Shown here: positions 41,014-51,527 of the stretch, one piece after another
How the letters are laid out: the number at the start of each line of letters is the position of its first letter
Position numbering within the stretch: position 1 is the stretch's first letter
DNA from: Arabidopsis thaliana
Lineage: Eukaryota; Streptophyta; Magnoliopsida; Brassicales; Brassicaceae
DNA: 64,000 nucleotides
Reading direction: 5' to 3'
Assembly: GCF_000001735.4 (NCBI RefSeq)
Contig: NC_003070.9
Span: 2,418,001-2,482,000 of the forward strand
The notes under the pieces: model-generated
Told to the model about the DNA's origin: nothing
Seen by the model: only the letters and a program-made list of their open reading frames with translations
Database searches by the model: none
Program-made: the position numbers and the translations under genes

Positions 41014-42458
41014 ATGGGTAAAGAGAAGTTTCACATCAACATTGTGGTCATTGGCCACGTCGATTCTGGAAAGTCGACAACCACTGGACACTTGATCTAC
41101 AAGTTGGGTGGTATTGACAAGCGTGTGATCGAGAGGTTCGAGAAGGAGGCTGCTGAGATGAACAAGAGGTCCTTCAAGTACGCATGGGTGTTGGACAAAC
41201 TTAAGGCTGAGCGTGAGCGTGGTATCACCATTGACATTGCTCTCTGGAAGTTCGAGACCACCAAGTACTACTGCACTGTCATTGATGCTCCTGGTCATCG
41301 TGATTTCATCAAGAACATGATCACTGGTACCTCCCAGGCTGATTGTGCTGTCCTTATCATTGACTCCACCACTGGTGGTTTTGAGGCTGGTATCTCCAAG
41401 GATGGTCAGACCCGTGAGCACGCTCTCCTTGCTTTCACCCTTGGTGTCAAGCAGATGATCTGCTGTTGTAACAAGGTAACAAAAGCTTCTTTTATCTCTT
41501 ATGTGATTATTGCTTCAAATTGTTTGTGTTCAGTCTCATTAATTGGATTTTTCTTTCATGTTGTTTGTAGATGGATGCCACTACCCCCAAGTACTCCAAG
41601 GCCAGGTACGATGAAATCATCAAGGAGGTGTCTTCCTACTTGAAGAAGGTTGGTTACAACCCCGACAAAATCCCATTTGTGCCCATCTCTGGATTTGAGG
41701 GTGACAACATGATTGAGAGGTCCACCAACCTTGACTGGTACAAGGGACCAACTCTCCTTGAGGCTCTTGACCAGATCAACGAGCCCAAGAGGCCGTCAGA
41801 CAAGCCCCTTCGTCTCCCACTTCAGGATGTCTACAAGATTGGTGGTATTGGAACGGTGCCAGTGGGACGTGTTGAGACTGGTATGATCAAGCCTGGTATG
41901 GTTGTGACCTTTGCTCCCACAGGATTGACCACTGAGGTCAAGTCTGTTGAGATGCACCACGAGTCTCTTCTTGAGGCACTTCCAGGTGACAACGTTGGGT
42001 TCAATGTTAAGAATGTTGCCGTGAAGGATCTTAAGAGAGGGTACGTCGCCTCCAACTCCAAGGATGACCCTGCCAAGGGTGCTGCTAACTTCACCTCCCA
42101 GGTCATCATCATGAACCACCCTGGTCAGATTGGTAACGGTTACGCCCCAGTCTTGGATTGCCACACCTCTCACATTGCAGTCAAGTTCTCTGAGATCTTG
42201 ACCAAGATTGACAGGCGTTCTGGTAAGGAGATTGAGAAGGAGCCCAAATTCTTGAAGAATGGTGATGCTGGTATGGTGAAGATGACTCCAACCAAGCCCA
42301 TGGTTGTGGAGACCTTCTCTGAGTACCCACCACTTGGACGTTTCGCTGTTAGGGACATGAGGCAGACTGTTGCAGTCGGTGTTATCAAGAGTGTTGACAA
42401 GAAGGACCCAACCGGAGCCAAGGTTACCAAGGCTGCAGTTAAGAAGGGTGCAAAGTGA
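41014..42458 (+). CDS. eEF1A: translation elongation factor eEF1A, copy 2
   Basis: Exons 41014-41475 and 41571-42458 join to the same 449-aa protein as copies 1 and 3, with the same GTP motifs at the same residues. The CDS intron is 95 bp and clearly different from the one shared by copies 1 and 3. Third-codon changes are scattered, for example GCCGTGAAGG against GCTGTCAAGG. It lies head-to-tail with copy 1, 2.0 kb downstream, and tail-to-tail with copy 3. From position it should be At1g07930. Confidence 0.98.
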
Positions 42459-45349
42459 ACTCGAATCCTCAAAACTCTATCCGCAGATGAATCAAAAAAC
42501 AATATTAGTTTCTTTACTTTAGTTTGGTATTTGGTCGCGTGTTATAGCTTCGTTTCTTCTCCATCGGAACTCTGTTCCCGGAACTGGGTTCTTGATCGGA
42601 GGTGGCGGAGCTACTTTGCACCTATTTTGCTTTTGAATTGTTATCAATTTTGAACCTATTTGGAGATTCGGTTATATGATGTGATTTTCCGAGGATATTC
42701 TCTCTTTTTTTGTTGCGTGTATCACATTCGAATTCAGTCTCTTGGATAACTTGTGGAAAAACTTATAACTTCAAGAAAAACCTTATAAACACTTACAACT
42801 TCAACAAAATATCGTAACTGCCATTGTAGATTGTTTTTACTCCGATTCGCTTGAGCAGCTTGAAAACAAAAGCAACGCATACCACTTTGAAGAAAAACGT
42901 AGCTAGTACATACATATATTTTACAATGTAAAAAGTAAACAACACATTTATAGATCTTTTGTTTATCAAACGTCAAGTCAAACAAATTCGATCTTATTGA
43001 TCCAGCTATAGTCATAAATTCATTATGATCCGCCCCGTGAGTTAAGTTATGCAAAACACTGAATCCGACCCACACAAATCATCATGAAACCAAGGAGTTG
43101 TCTTATATTAACCGAACCAACAAGCTTTAAAACTTTTCTTGCACACGACCAATGGCCAATTTCCATCTATAAATCATCCGATCAACCATATTACGATTAT
43201 GTCAAAGATCAAGTGTCTTCCTCTTCACCGAGGGATTCAAGTTTAACCATTATTGACATATAGAGTTCAGTACTGTAAATATAGACTATACTATCTCGGT
43301 TTAACAAAAAATGTCATTATATCTTAATCTTTGGTTTTACAAAGAGTATCGTTTTGTATTTCCCATGATGCATATCATTAAACTAAAACATTTTCTTTTA
43401 TTCCAATTATTTCAGTTTATTAATAAAAGAAGAAAAGAATATTTTTAGTGTATTTGTAGAGGATAAGAGAAATTTAAACAGTTTACTTAATTTGTGTAAC
43501 ATATGTTGTAGAGAATATGTTAATTTTGAATATACGAATCATTGAGTTAGTAAAGCATCATGAATTGTAAATATAAATGTATTCAACTCTCTATCTACAC
43601 TGAGTTACATTAAATTTTACAATTTTCCCATGTATGTAAATATTTATGATATACCTAACTATGTATTAGTGCATTTGTTTTATTTTAAATGATATTTAAG
43701 GTTTTTACACATAGATTTAGTAATTATTATTACTATTTAATTTTTTGTGCACATGATTTCGAAATGATTTATTGTTATGTTCTTATATTAAAATATTTTT
43801 GTCTACTTATAAATAATTCAATCAATAAAAACATACAAGAGTATTTAAAACATTACTCACGATAAACAGAGAAAAGGTATATATAAGATACTATTTTAAA
43901 TAGTGAGTTAATAGATAACTAATATAATCAGCCAATTACAAGTGAAAGAAGAATTTTGTATAAACCTCGAAATTGATAGGTAATGAATCAAAATATGACG
44001 CCAAAAAAATTTATAAATGAAAATGTAATAGTTTTGGGCCTTTGGTTTAAAATGAATAAATATCACCAAATTATGGGCTATAGTATTGGGCTCTATCAAA
44101 GTACAATTAATATTTTTGGTCTAAATTTAAAATATCGAGCCCAAGGTTTTCAACAAAGTGCGTTATTATCAGGACACTATAGTGAAACAAAATCCACTCG
44201 CATCAATCGCGCGTAGAGCGCGTTCAGCGAAAATGCGTGGTCTAATAACCCACCAAAACCGCTGTTTTTAATTAAAATCCCTTTCCTCGAAAAATCCCGC
44301 GCGTGACCATATTGCTTTGGTTCTCTTGTCCCCATATTTATCGCATTATTAAAATTTTAAAAATGGATTACTTACCAGCTGACAAAAAAATGATTTACGC
44401 GTTGCTCTAAGTTATTGAAACTAGCGTATAGCCGTATACTATATAATTAAAAAAAAAATAGAGGATTTAACATTAAAACGTATGCAAATCTTTTCAATGT
44501 AAACCTTTAATGAGTCACTTATGTCTTTCTTTTTTTAACATTTTCTTTATGATTTATGAATCAGGTTGAAACAATATTGTTAGGGTGTAAAGCTTCAGTT
44601 ATTAAAATGGTTCACGGTAATTGAAAAAAAAAGAAAGAAAAGCCATCATCTTGTCCTCTCCATAGCCAGGTATAGAGACCCGAGTTGAGTACCTTCATAT
44701 CGACAAGATTACTCAAGCTTCTGCAATCTACTTCAAATTTGATGTTTGCATATATATCTTCTTCCCCAACAGCTTCGCATTGCCGTTATTTAAACTTGAA
44801 ATTTGCTTTGTTCCTTACATCTATTTCAAAGAATCAACGAATAAAATCATCTCAAAAGCCTTCTCTTTGACTGCATTTTTTTGCTAAATCTCTTCGACTG
44901 TATTAACTTTAAATATTACAGCCAAAATCAAAGAAATAACATTAGCCTTTATAAACTGATATAGACTTGTTTCTCCAATGTTGTTTAAAGTTCTAGATTA
45001 CAATTTTACCATGTAAGAAACTTCAGAGGCTGATCGTTGAATTTTAGAGAAGAAAAACAGACTTAAGTTGATAAGATAAGATAATATCCGCAGGAATGAC
45101 ACAAATATCATATAACCGAATATCCAAAAAGGTTCAAAATCATAACACAAAACAAAAGAAATAAACAGGAAGCTCGAGTGCCAAGTACCTCCGCCACCTC
45201 CGATCAAGAACCCAATTCCGAGAATTGAGCTCCGACGGAGAATAAACGAAGCGGTAACACAAACAACCAACCAAATACCAAACTACTAAAGTAAAGAAAC
45301 TAAAATAGTCCTTCATTTCATCAGCGGAAAGAGTTTTGATGTTCAGAGT
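42459..45349. other. 2.9-kb spacer between tail-to-tail eEF1A copies 2 and 3
   Basis: Both ends are eEF1A 3' UTRs with the shared GGTTCTTGATCGGAGGTGGC block (42588 on +, about 45190-45212 on -). The middle is AT-rich with no supported gene. A small GC-rich island with several TGGGCY motifs lies at 44030-44320. Confidence 0.6.
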
Positions 45350-46792
45350 TCACTTGGCACCCTTCTTGACTGCAGCCTTGGTAACCTTGGCTCCAGTTGG
45401 GTCCTTCTTGTCAACACTCTTGATAACACCGACTGCAACAGTCTGCCTCATGTCCCTCACAGCGAAACGTCCAAGTGGTGGGTACTCAGAGAAGGTCTCC
45501 ACAACCATGGGCTTGGTTGGAGTCATCTTCACCATACCAGCATCACCATTCTTCAAGAATTTAGGCTCCTTCTCAATCTCCTTACCAGAACGCCTGTCAA
45601 TCTTGGTCAAGATCTCAGAGAACTTGACTGCAATGTGAGAGGTGTGGCAATCCAGGACTGGGGCGTAACCGTTACCAATCTGACCAGGGTGGTTCATGAT
45701 GATGACCTGGGAGGTGAAGTTAGCAGCACCCTTGGCAGGGTCATCCTTGGAGTTGGATGCGACGTACCCTCTCTTAAGATCCTTGACAGCAACATTCTTA
45801 ACATTGAACCCAACGTTGTCACCTGGAAGTGCCTCAAGAAGAGACTCGTGGTGCATCTCAACAGACTTGACCTCAGTGGTCAATCCTGTGGGAGCAAAGG
45901 TCACAACCATACCAGGCTTGATCATACCAGTCTCAACACGTCCCACTGGCACCGTTCCAATACCACCAATCTTGTAGACATCCTGAAGTGGGAGACGAAG
46001 GGGCTTGTCTGACGGCCTCTTGGGCTCGTTGATCTGGTCAAGAGCCTCAAGGAGAGTTGGTCCCTTGTACCAGTCAAGGTTGGTGGACCTCTCAATCATG
46101 TTGTCACCCTCAAATCCAGAGATGGGCACAAATGGGATTTTGTCGGGGTTGTAACCAACCTTCTTCAAGTAGGAAGACACCTCCTTGATGATTTCATCGT
46201 ACCTGGCCTTGGAGTACTTGGGGGTAGTGGCATCCATCTACAAACAACATGTAACAAACCGCAATTAATGAGACAGAACACAAAAAGAGAAGCAATGTGT
46301 AGTCACATAACAGATGAAAGATATGGTTACCTTGTTACAACAGCAGATCATCTGCTTGACACCAAGGGTGAAAGCAAGTAGAGCGTGCTCACGGGTCTGA
46401 CCATCCTTGGAGATACCAGCCTCAAAACCACCAGTGGTGGAGTCAATGATAAGGACAGCACAATCAGCCTGGGAGGTACCAGTGATCATGTTCTTGATGA
46501 AATCACGATGGCCAGGAGCATCAATGACAGTGCAGTAGTACTTGGTGGTCTCGAACTTCCAGAGAGCAATGTCAATGGTGATACCACGCTCACGCTCAGC
46601 CTTAAGTTTGTCCAAAACCCATGCGTACTTGAAGGACCTCTTGTTCATCTCAGCAGCCTCCTTCTCGAACCTCTCAATGACACGCTTGTCAATACCACCC
46701 AACTTGTAGATCAAGTGTCCAGTGGTGGTCGACTTTCCAGAATCGACGTGGCCAATGACCACAATGTTGATGTGAAACTTCTCTTTACCCAT
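45350..46792 (-). CDS. eEF1A: translation elongation factor eEF1A, copy 3 (inverted)
   Basis: Exons 46331-46792 and 45350-46237 on the minus strand join to the same 449-aa protein, with [14 protein letters not shown] and NKMD intact. The 93-bp CDS intron (46238-46330) is base-for-base identical to copy 1. Flanking exon parts are nearly so, while the far 3' end of the CDS and the leader intron differ from copy 1. This suggests gene conversion over the middle. The gene is inverted relative to copies 1 and 2. From position it should be At1g07940. Confidence 0.98.
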
Positions 46793-46814
46793 GGTTAGAG
46801 ACTGTCAAACAAAT

Positions 46815-47409
46815 CTGCAATAAAAAGAACAATCAAATATTGAATCAAGAAAAACAGTAGACTTATGAACACAAAAAACAATCATTGTTAAAAGCCGCTA
46901 TCGGATTCAAACCGATTTCTACCACAAAAAATGTGGTGCTCTATCAACTGAGCTAAGCGACCTAAATTCAATCAAAACAGCAATTCTGGAGATATACAGC
47001 AAACAATCCTAGAGTTTCCACAACTTGGTATCAAGAAGAATGAATCAATTGATTGTTTATGCTGCTCCAGAATTACCTAATCACAATTCAAATCGACAAT
47101 TAATATCACATACATCAAAAGATCCAATCAACAATCCATTGAACAATACAAAAATTTCAGAACCAGATCGATCATATAGTTTATCATCAGCTGGCATGAA
47201 GAAAAAAAACAATACGATGGCACTGTAAAACTTTGTTCTCCTAAATCGATAAAACTTTACACCACAGATCAGAAATTCCAAACGATCTATAAACAAAGAG
47301 AATCGAATCCAAGAGATTACAACAAACAAACGAGAAGGATCGAAACAGATTCAACACAGATCAACAGAAGAGAAAGAAGCAGATCGAAGATGGTGACGAA
47401 AAAGCTTAC
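46815..47409 (-). other. 5'-UTR intron of eEF1A copy 3
   Basis: The donor is CTGAG/GTAAGC (47409) and the acceptor TTATTGCAG (46815), 22 bp before the ATG. It is 595 bp. It is the parent-like sequence of the truncated duplicate at 25949-26558. Confidence 0.83.
46893..46962 (-). other. best-preserved tRNA-like element, eEF1A copy 3 leader intron
   Basis: All seven acceptor positions can pair (GGTCGCT with AGCGGCT, two of them G-U). The D-arm is GCTC/GAGC, the anticodon arm CCACA/TGTGG with loop TTTTT, and the T-arm ATCGG/CCGAT with loop TTTGAAT. An A-box-like TAGCTCAGTTGATAGAG and a B-box-like GGTTTGAATCC are present, and CTTTTA follows. Only the anticodon loop (5 instead of 7 nt) departs from a normal tRNA. 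Confidence 0.82.
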
Positions 47410-47490
47410 CTCAGAGATATCGCAAGAGAGTAAAGCGGCTAGGGTGACGAAAAATGAAGCAAGGAATAAAGCTATGTTTGGGATTCGAGT

Positions 47491-47577
47491 TTATTTATAG
47501 TGGTGAATCGAAAGAAATAATAAGTTAGGGTTTAACATAACATCGTTTGCCAAATTACAAACGTACCCCTATCCCGC
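47491..47577 (-). promoter_or_regulatory. eEF1A copy 3 core promoter
   Basis: On the minus strand the order is a tef-like GATAGGGGTACGTTTG, the telo box AAACCCTAA (47525-47533) and TATA CTATAAATAA (47491-47500). The interval 47487-47545 is exactly what the truncated duplicate at 25949 lacks. Confidence 0.82.
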
Positions 47578-48060
47578 CGAATATTCTCTTTTTCTTTGGG
47601 CCTTGAAGAGTCGGTCGCGTTTCATAAAAGTCCACTAACCTCGAGGGGTCGCTCTTGTTTCATAAGTCAAGCTAATTTGAATTTGATAGTTTCAATCCAA
47701 AAGTGGAATATAATTAAATTTGGTTCAACGCGAATTAAATCAAGAAGGTTTTACTTGGACGATATACACTTTGCAGGTTAAGAGAATGTAATTTCACGTA
47801 ATTATCAAAACATACAAGAGGATAACAGCAAAAAAATCACTAATGATTGATGAAAACATCAAACGCTTGTTCATCAGACTGGAACATTTAAGATTGCTAA
47901 GTAATATGCGAATTGAGAGAGGAAATATGATCAATGTGGGAAAGGATAGTCCAAAACGTTGTCCATGACTTCAAACTGCATATCCTTCGATGGCCGTTTC
48001 CTCTGGTTTATGAACCAATTGTTTTATCTGTTTCCTCTGGTGTCTCCAGGCATTCTAATA

Positions 48061-48982
48061 TCAGATGTCTAGAGTCAATCTCTGAGCAGAAGAGTAATAG
48101 TGAGACTCGAGCTCTTTAAGATTGGCAGATGCATCATCAGCAATTCTAGCCAACAATCGATTTGTCTTCTCGGCCTCTTGATCAAACTCTTCTATTCTTT
48201 GTTCTACATGATCGTTTAGTGATGCAAATCCTGAAAATATCGCTGTTTGCTTAAGTTCTGATACGAGTTTCAAAAGAGAATCAGCTGCTTGAACCTGCCA
48301 CCATTGGTGAGGAAGTAAGTTAACAACACTCCAGAGACTCATAAGAAAATCTTTCAACAACACTTGAGTGGCCTATGTAACTTCCCTAATCCATATGCCT
48401 AAAAGAAATCATTCAACAAACACAATGAGGACATAAGCTAACAAAACAACCCAGTTTTGAAACAACAGTAAAAATTAGATTTTGGAGAATCATGAGTGAA
48501 TGTTTGGTAGACTCAAAAACATTCCAAATATGTGTACTTTGGCAGAGATTCAAAACGTTTCACATCTGATTTAAACCCTGATTTGCATGAACCTATTAAA
48601 GAAATCATTCGAATTCAATGGAGTGAAGTAATTATTTACCATTCTAGAAGCTCGCATCTCCATCATGTATGTCTCCTGCGAGTTCTTCACCGGCGGATCA
48701 CTCACCTACCGAAACCAAACATGTTTCGCCTCAATAAACACTAATCTTAAAGCCAATCTAAGAGATTGAAATTTCTGATAAATCCTAACTTTAAAACCGG
48801 AAAGAAACCACACTTACCCTTGAAACATTGACGATCTGCGTGAAGTTATCGACGACAGATGTGATGTCAGTCTCCACTCTCTGTAACAACGCCTTTTGCT
48901 TCTGTAAAGCCGCGGCGGCGGCGGCGGCCGTTGGACCGCTTCCTCCACCGGATCCGCCACCGGATCCACCGCCTTTGTTCAT
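48061..48982 (-). CDS. MED22B: Mediator complex subunit 22 (Surf5 family)
   Basis: MED22 belongs to the head module of Mediator, which bridges activators and RNA polymerase II. Exons 48818-48982, 48640-48705 and 48061-48294 (minus) join to 154 aa, the usual size. A Gly/Ser and polyalanine head ([13 protein letters not shown], then seven Ala) precedes the Surf5/MED22 helices [38 protein letters not shown] and [19 protein letters not shown]. The ATG at 48982 starts the low-complexity head; an earlier in-frame non-ATG extension was not used. It is divergent from PDIL5-1. The b-member name is from position. Confidence 0.88.
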
Positions 48983-49680
48983 AATTATCGCTGGTCTTTT
49001 GCAAAGAAACGAAGAAAGTAAAAGAAGCTGATGGCTATGGGAAGAAGATCCACCCAACAAAAAAAGGAGCATGATGTTAGTATTGGGCCTAAAGTAATGG
49101 GCTTACGTATTTGTGTTTTAAGTTATTATTATTAGGGGACTTAACTTTCTAAAACCAAACATGCTTTGACATTCCTCTCTTTCTTCTGCTCTCGGAATTG
49201 GTGTTGCAGAAGGTAAGCGATTCAGACACATCTAAGATTTGATATCCCTACTCTTCTATCTGATCCCTCCAATGAATCTTGCTTCAATTCTTTCGTATTA
49301 GTTTCAGATCAGATGAATAGATCGTTTCTCTTTTGAAATGTTTTCTCAACCAAATCCTAATTTCGTCCCTTGTAATCGGTTTGGAGTTTTGCCTTTGCTA
49401 GCAATTGATTAGTAAAACCTTGAAAGGTTTTGAAAGTTTCATTCTTTTAATGTTATTAGTTAAACTCGGGTTTGCAACTTCAATCTATTTAATCGTGTGT
49501 TGTTTCATAATCTTTTTGTCTTAGATTTTGGTGTTTCTTATGCTCCCTTTCAGTGCACTGTGCATTGATCCTTTGTAGTTTATTATTTTGGAAATAGTGT
49601 GGTTAAATGCAATTATTTTGCAAATTTGGAAGAAAAGTTAACAGGACTGGTGAAGTATCAAAATTTGGGGTTTTGCTACG
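48983..49680. promoter_or_regulatory. divergent MED22b/PDIL5-1 promoter with PDIL5-1 leader intron
   Basis: TATTGGGCCTAAAG at about 49080 is a site-II-type element between the two divergent genes. A 5'-UTR intron for PDIL5-1 is inferred at 49213-49644 (GAAG/GTAAGC ... TTAACAG), ending 36 bp before its ATG. Confidence 0.55.
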
Positions 49681-50831
49681 ATGACGCTAGGTGCTCGGCT
49701 TGTTGCTCCCATGATTATACTTCTCCTTTTTATACCGATTGAATTAGTTAAAGCGGAAGTCATTACACTGACACCAGAAACCTTTTCTGACAAGGTAATG
49801 ATCTGAAGCCCTTTTTCTCTATATCCCAAGAGTACTTTCATTTGTGTGAACTCAAGTGTTTTACTGGAATCAGGTAGATTTATATATGTGTTCTGTGCTC
49901 CTTTGACGATGCGATATTGAAAACGGCTTAGCTCGTTTCAAAGATTGTTTGCATTGCTCGTAAGTGTAATTTCTGATCTATTTGAGTAGAGAGACTCATA
50001 TCTCAGCTTAGTTTAGTTGTTTGATGTCCAGCTAACTTAGACTATATCTACCAGAAATTTAAATGTGTTAGGCGATCTTTCAGATTTTACATACTCTATA
50101 TTGGAGCATTTTCAGGATATTATGTAGTTCTCATAGATACTTTGGTCTTGTTTTGGAGTTTGATAATTAGATCAATTTGTAAAGCTAGCCCTGTCGAATA
50201 ACAAAGCTCAACTTCAGAATGGTTGCATTTCTTGGTGTAGCTTCTACAGTCTTAGTTCAGACACAACAAGATGTTTACTCTCTCCATGTTTATTGTTGGT
50301 TCAGATAAAGGAGAAGGATACTGCGTGGTTCGTAAAGTTTTGTGTTCCTTGGTGTAAACACTGGTTAGTATCCTTGTTTCATAAAATTACCTAACAACTT
50401 AGCAGTTTGGCTTGTTTATCCCTTGTTGATAAACTGGATCTGAGTGTCCAGCAAGAAACTGGGGAATTTGTGGGAAGACTTGGGAAAAGCAATGGAGGGA
50501 GACGATGAAATTGAGGTTGGTGAAGTAGACTGTGGTACTAGCAGAGCTGTTTGCACCAAAGTTGAAATTCACTCGTATCCAACATTTATGCTATTTTACA
50601 ATGGAGAAGAAGTTTCGAAATATAAAGGTAAACTTGCTTAGGCACACACGACCACCACATGCATATTTGGACTTTTTCAATCCTTTAGTTTAGTAATGCT
50701 ATAAGTGATATTTTTTCATACTTGCATTTGTGATTTCAGGAAAAAGAGACGTTGAATCGCTCAAGGCTTTTGTTGTAGAGGAAACTGAAAAGGCAGCAGA
50801 AAAAGCACAGCTTGAAGACAAGGAACTGTGA
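49681..50831 (+). CDS. PDIL5-1: protein disulfide isomerase-like 5-1, single thioredoxin domain
   Basis: This is an oxidative-folding protein of the secretory pathway. Exons 49681-49794, 50305-50363, 50452-50627 and 50740-50831 join to 146 aa. A signal peptide is clear (VAPMIILLLFIPIELVKA, cleavage near residue 25). The thioredoxin domain follows, with active site VPWCKHCKKL (CKHC, unlike the CGHC of classic PDI), an internal DCGTSRAVCTKVEIHSYPT segment with the cis-Pro, and the terminal helix. The protein ends QLEDKEL, which is not a standard KDEL/HDEL. Cys-Lys-His-Cys and the short length fit the PDIL5-1 type. Confidence 0.9.
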
Positions 50832-51527
50832 TACAACTAGTCGGTGATTATTAGAACCTGATACATTGTTCCCTTTGGTTTTCATTTTGCCTATGCAGTT
50901 GTGTGACTCTTACCGTTAGTTAGATAGGCATGGTTTTCAGCACGATGGAGGAGCATCTTTGGGTTTAAAGGTTTTTCACACCACTGTTTTGCTAAAATAT
51001 TCAGTTTCCATTTTATTCAGAGTCAGATAAGCAAAGACGTAAGTGTAGTTAGTCGAGATTTCTTACAAGTTTGTGTTGTATGTTCGTTTTAAGAGCAGCT
51101 GCAGACCAAAGTTCTTGCTTTAAAATTTCATATTCAGTGAATTGTCAGAACTAATACGCATGAGTAACCTTGAGAAAGAGACAGAGTAATGCGAACTTTA
51201 GCAGTCTTTTGAGAAGTGAAAAAAAAAACATGATTCTACTGTTGCTTCTGTTCCCATTATTAATGTAGATAGAGACTCATTAAACTTCATGATCGGCAAA
51301 CAAAAATATCAATTTCGAATGTTTTCTGATGAATCCATCTTCAGTGTTGTACTGTCCATCAACTGATTCTTAAGTGGTTACAAAAAAGCATCCTTAATAT
51401 GTACTTATCACAAGAATAAGTTGCTATCCAAAGAGAACTAATTTCACTACTTCCTTCTAACAATGGCAAAATGAAGATGGCATTTCCTAACAATGCACCT
51501 CCACTATCTCAAGCAAATCCAGCTTTC
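50832..51527. other. convergent 3' region, PDIL5-1 and the TMEM209-like gene
   Basis: 3' UTRs of two convergent genes. I see no further coding or structural feature. Confidence 0.55.

Larger units (their letters stand above)
46793..48060. other. eEF1A copy 3 upstream region and MED22b 3' flank
   Basis: The promoter and leader intron are listed separately. From about 47640 to 48060 no coding signal is seen; it is the 3' flank of MED22b and spacer. Confidence 0.6.

Noticed and set aside
42734..43075. 113-codon minus-strand frame after eEF1A copy 2
   Set aside because: It starts in AT-rich 3' flank, has mixed composition with no domain or splice continuation, and is probably chance.
37553..46798. 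Long open frames antisense to the eEF1A genes (for example 137, 125 and 93 codons)
   Set aside because: They mirror the coding exons exactly, recur in all three copies and start at non-coding positions. Biased codon use explains them.
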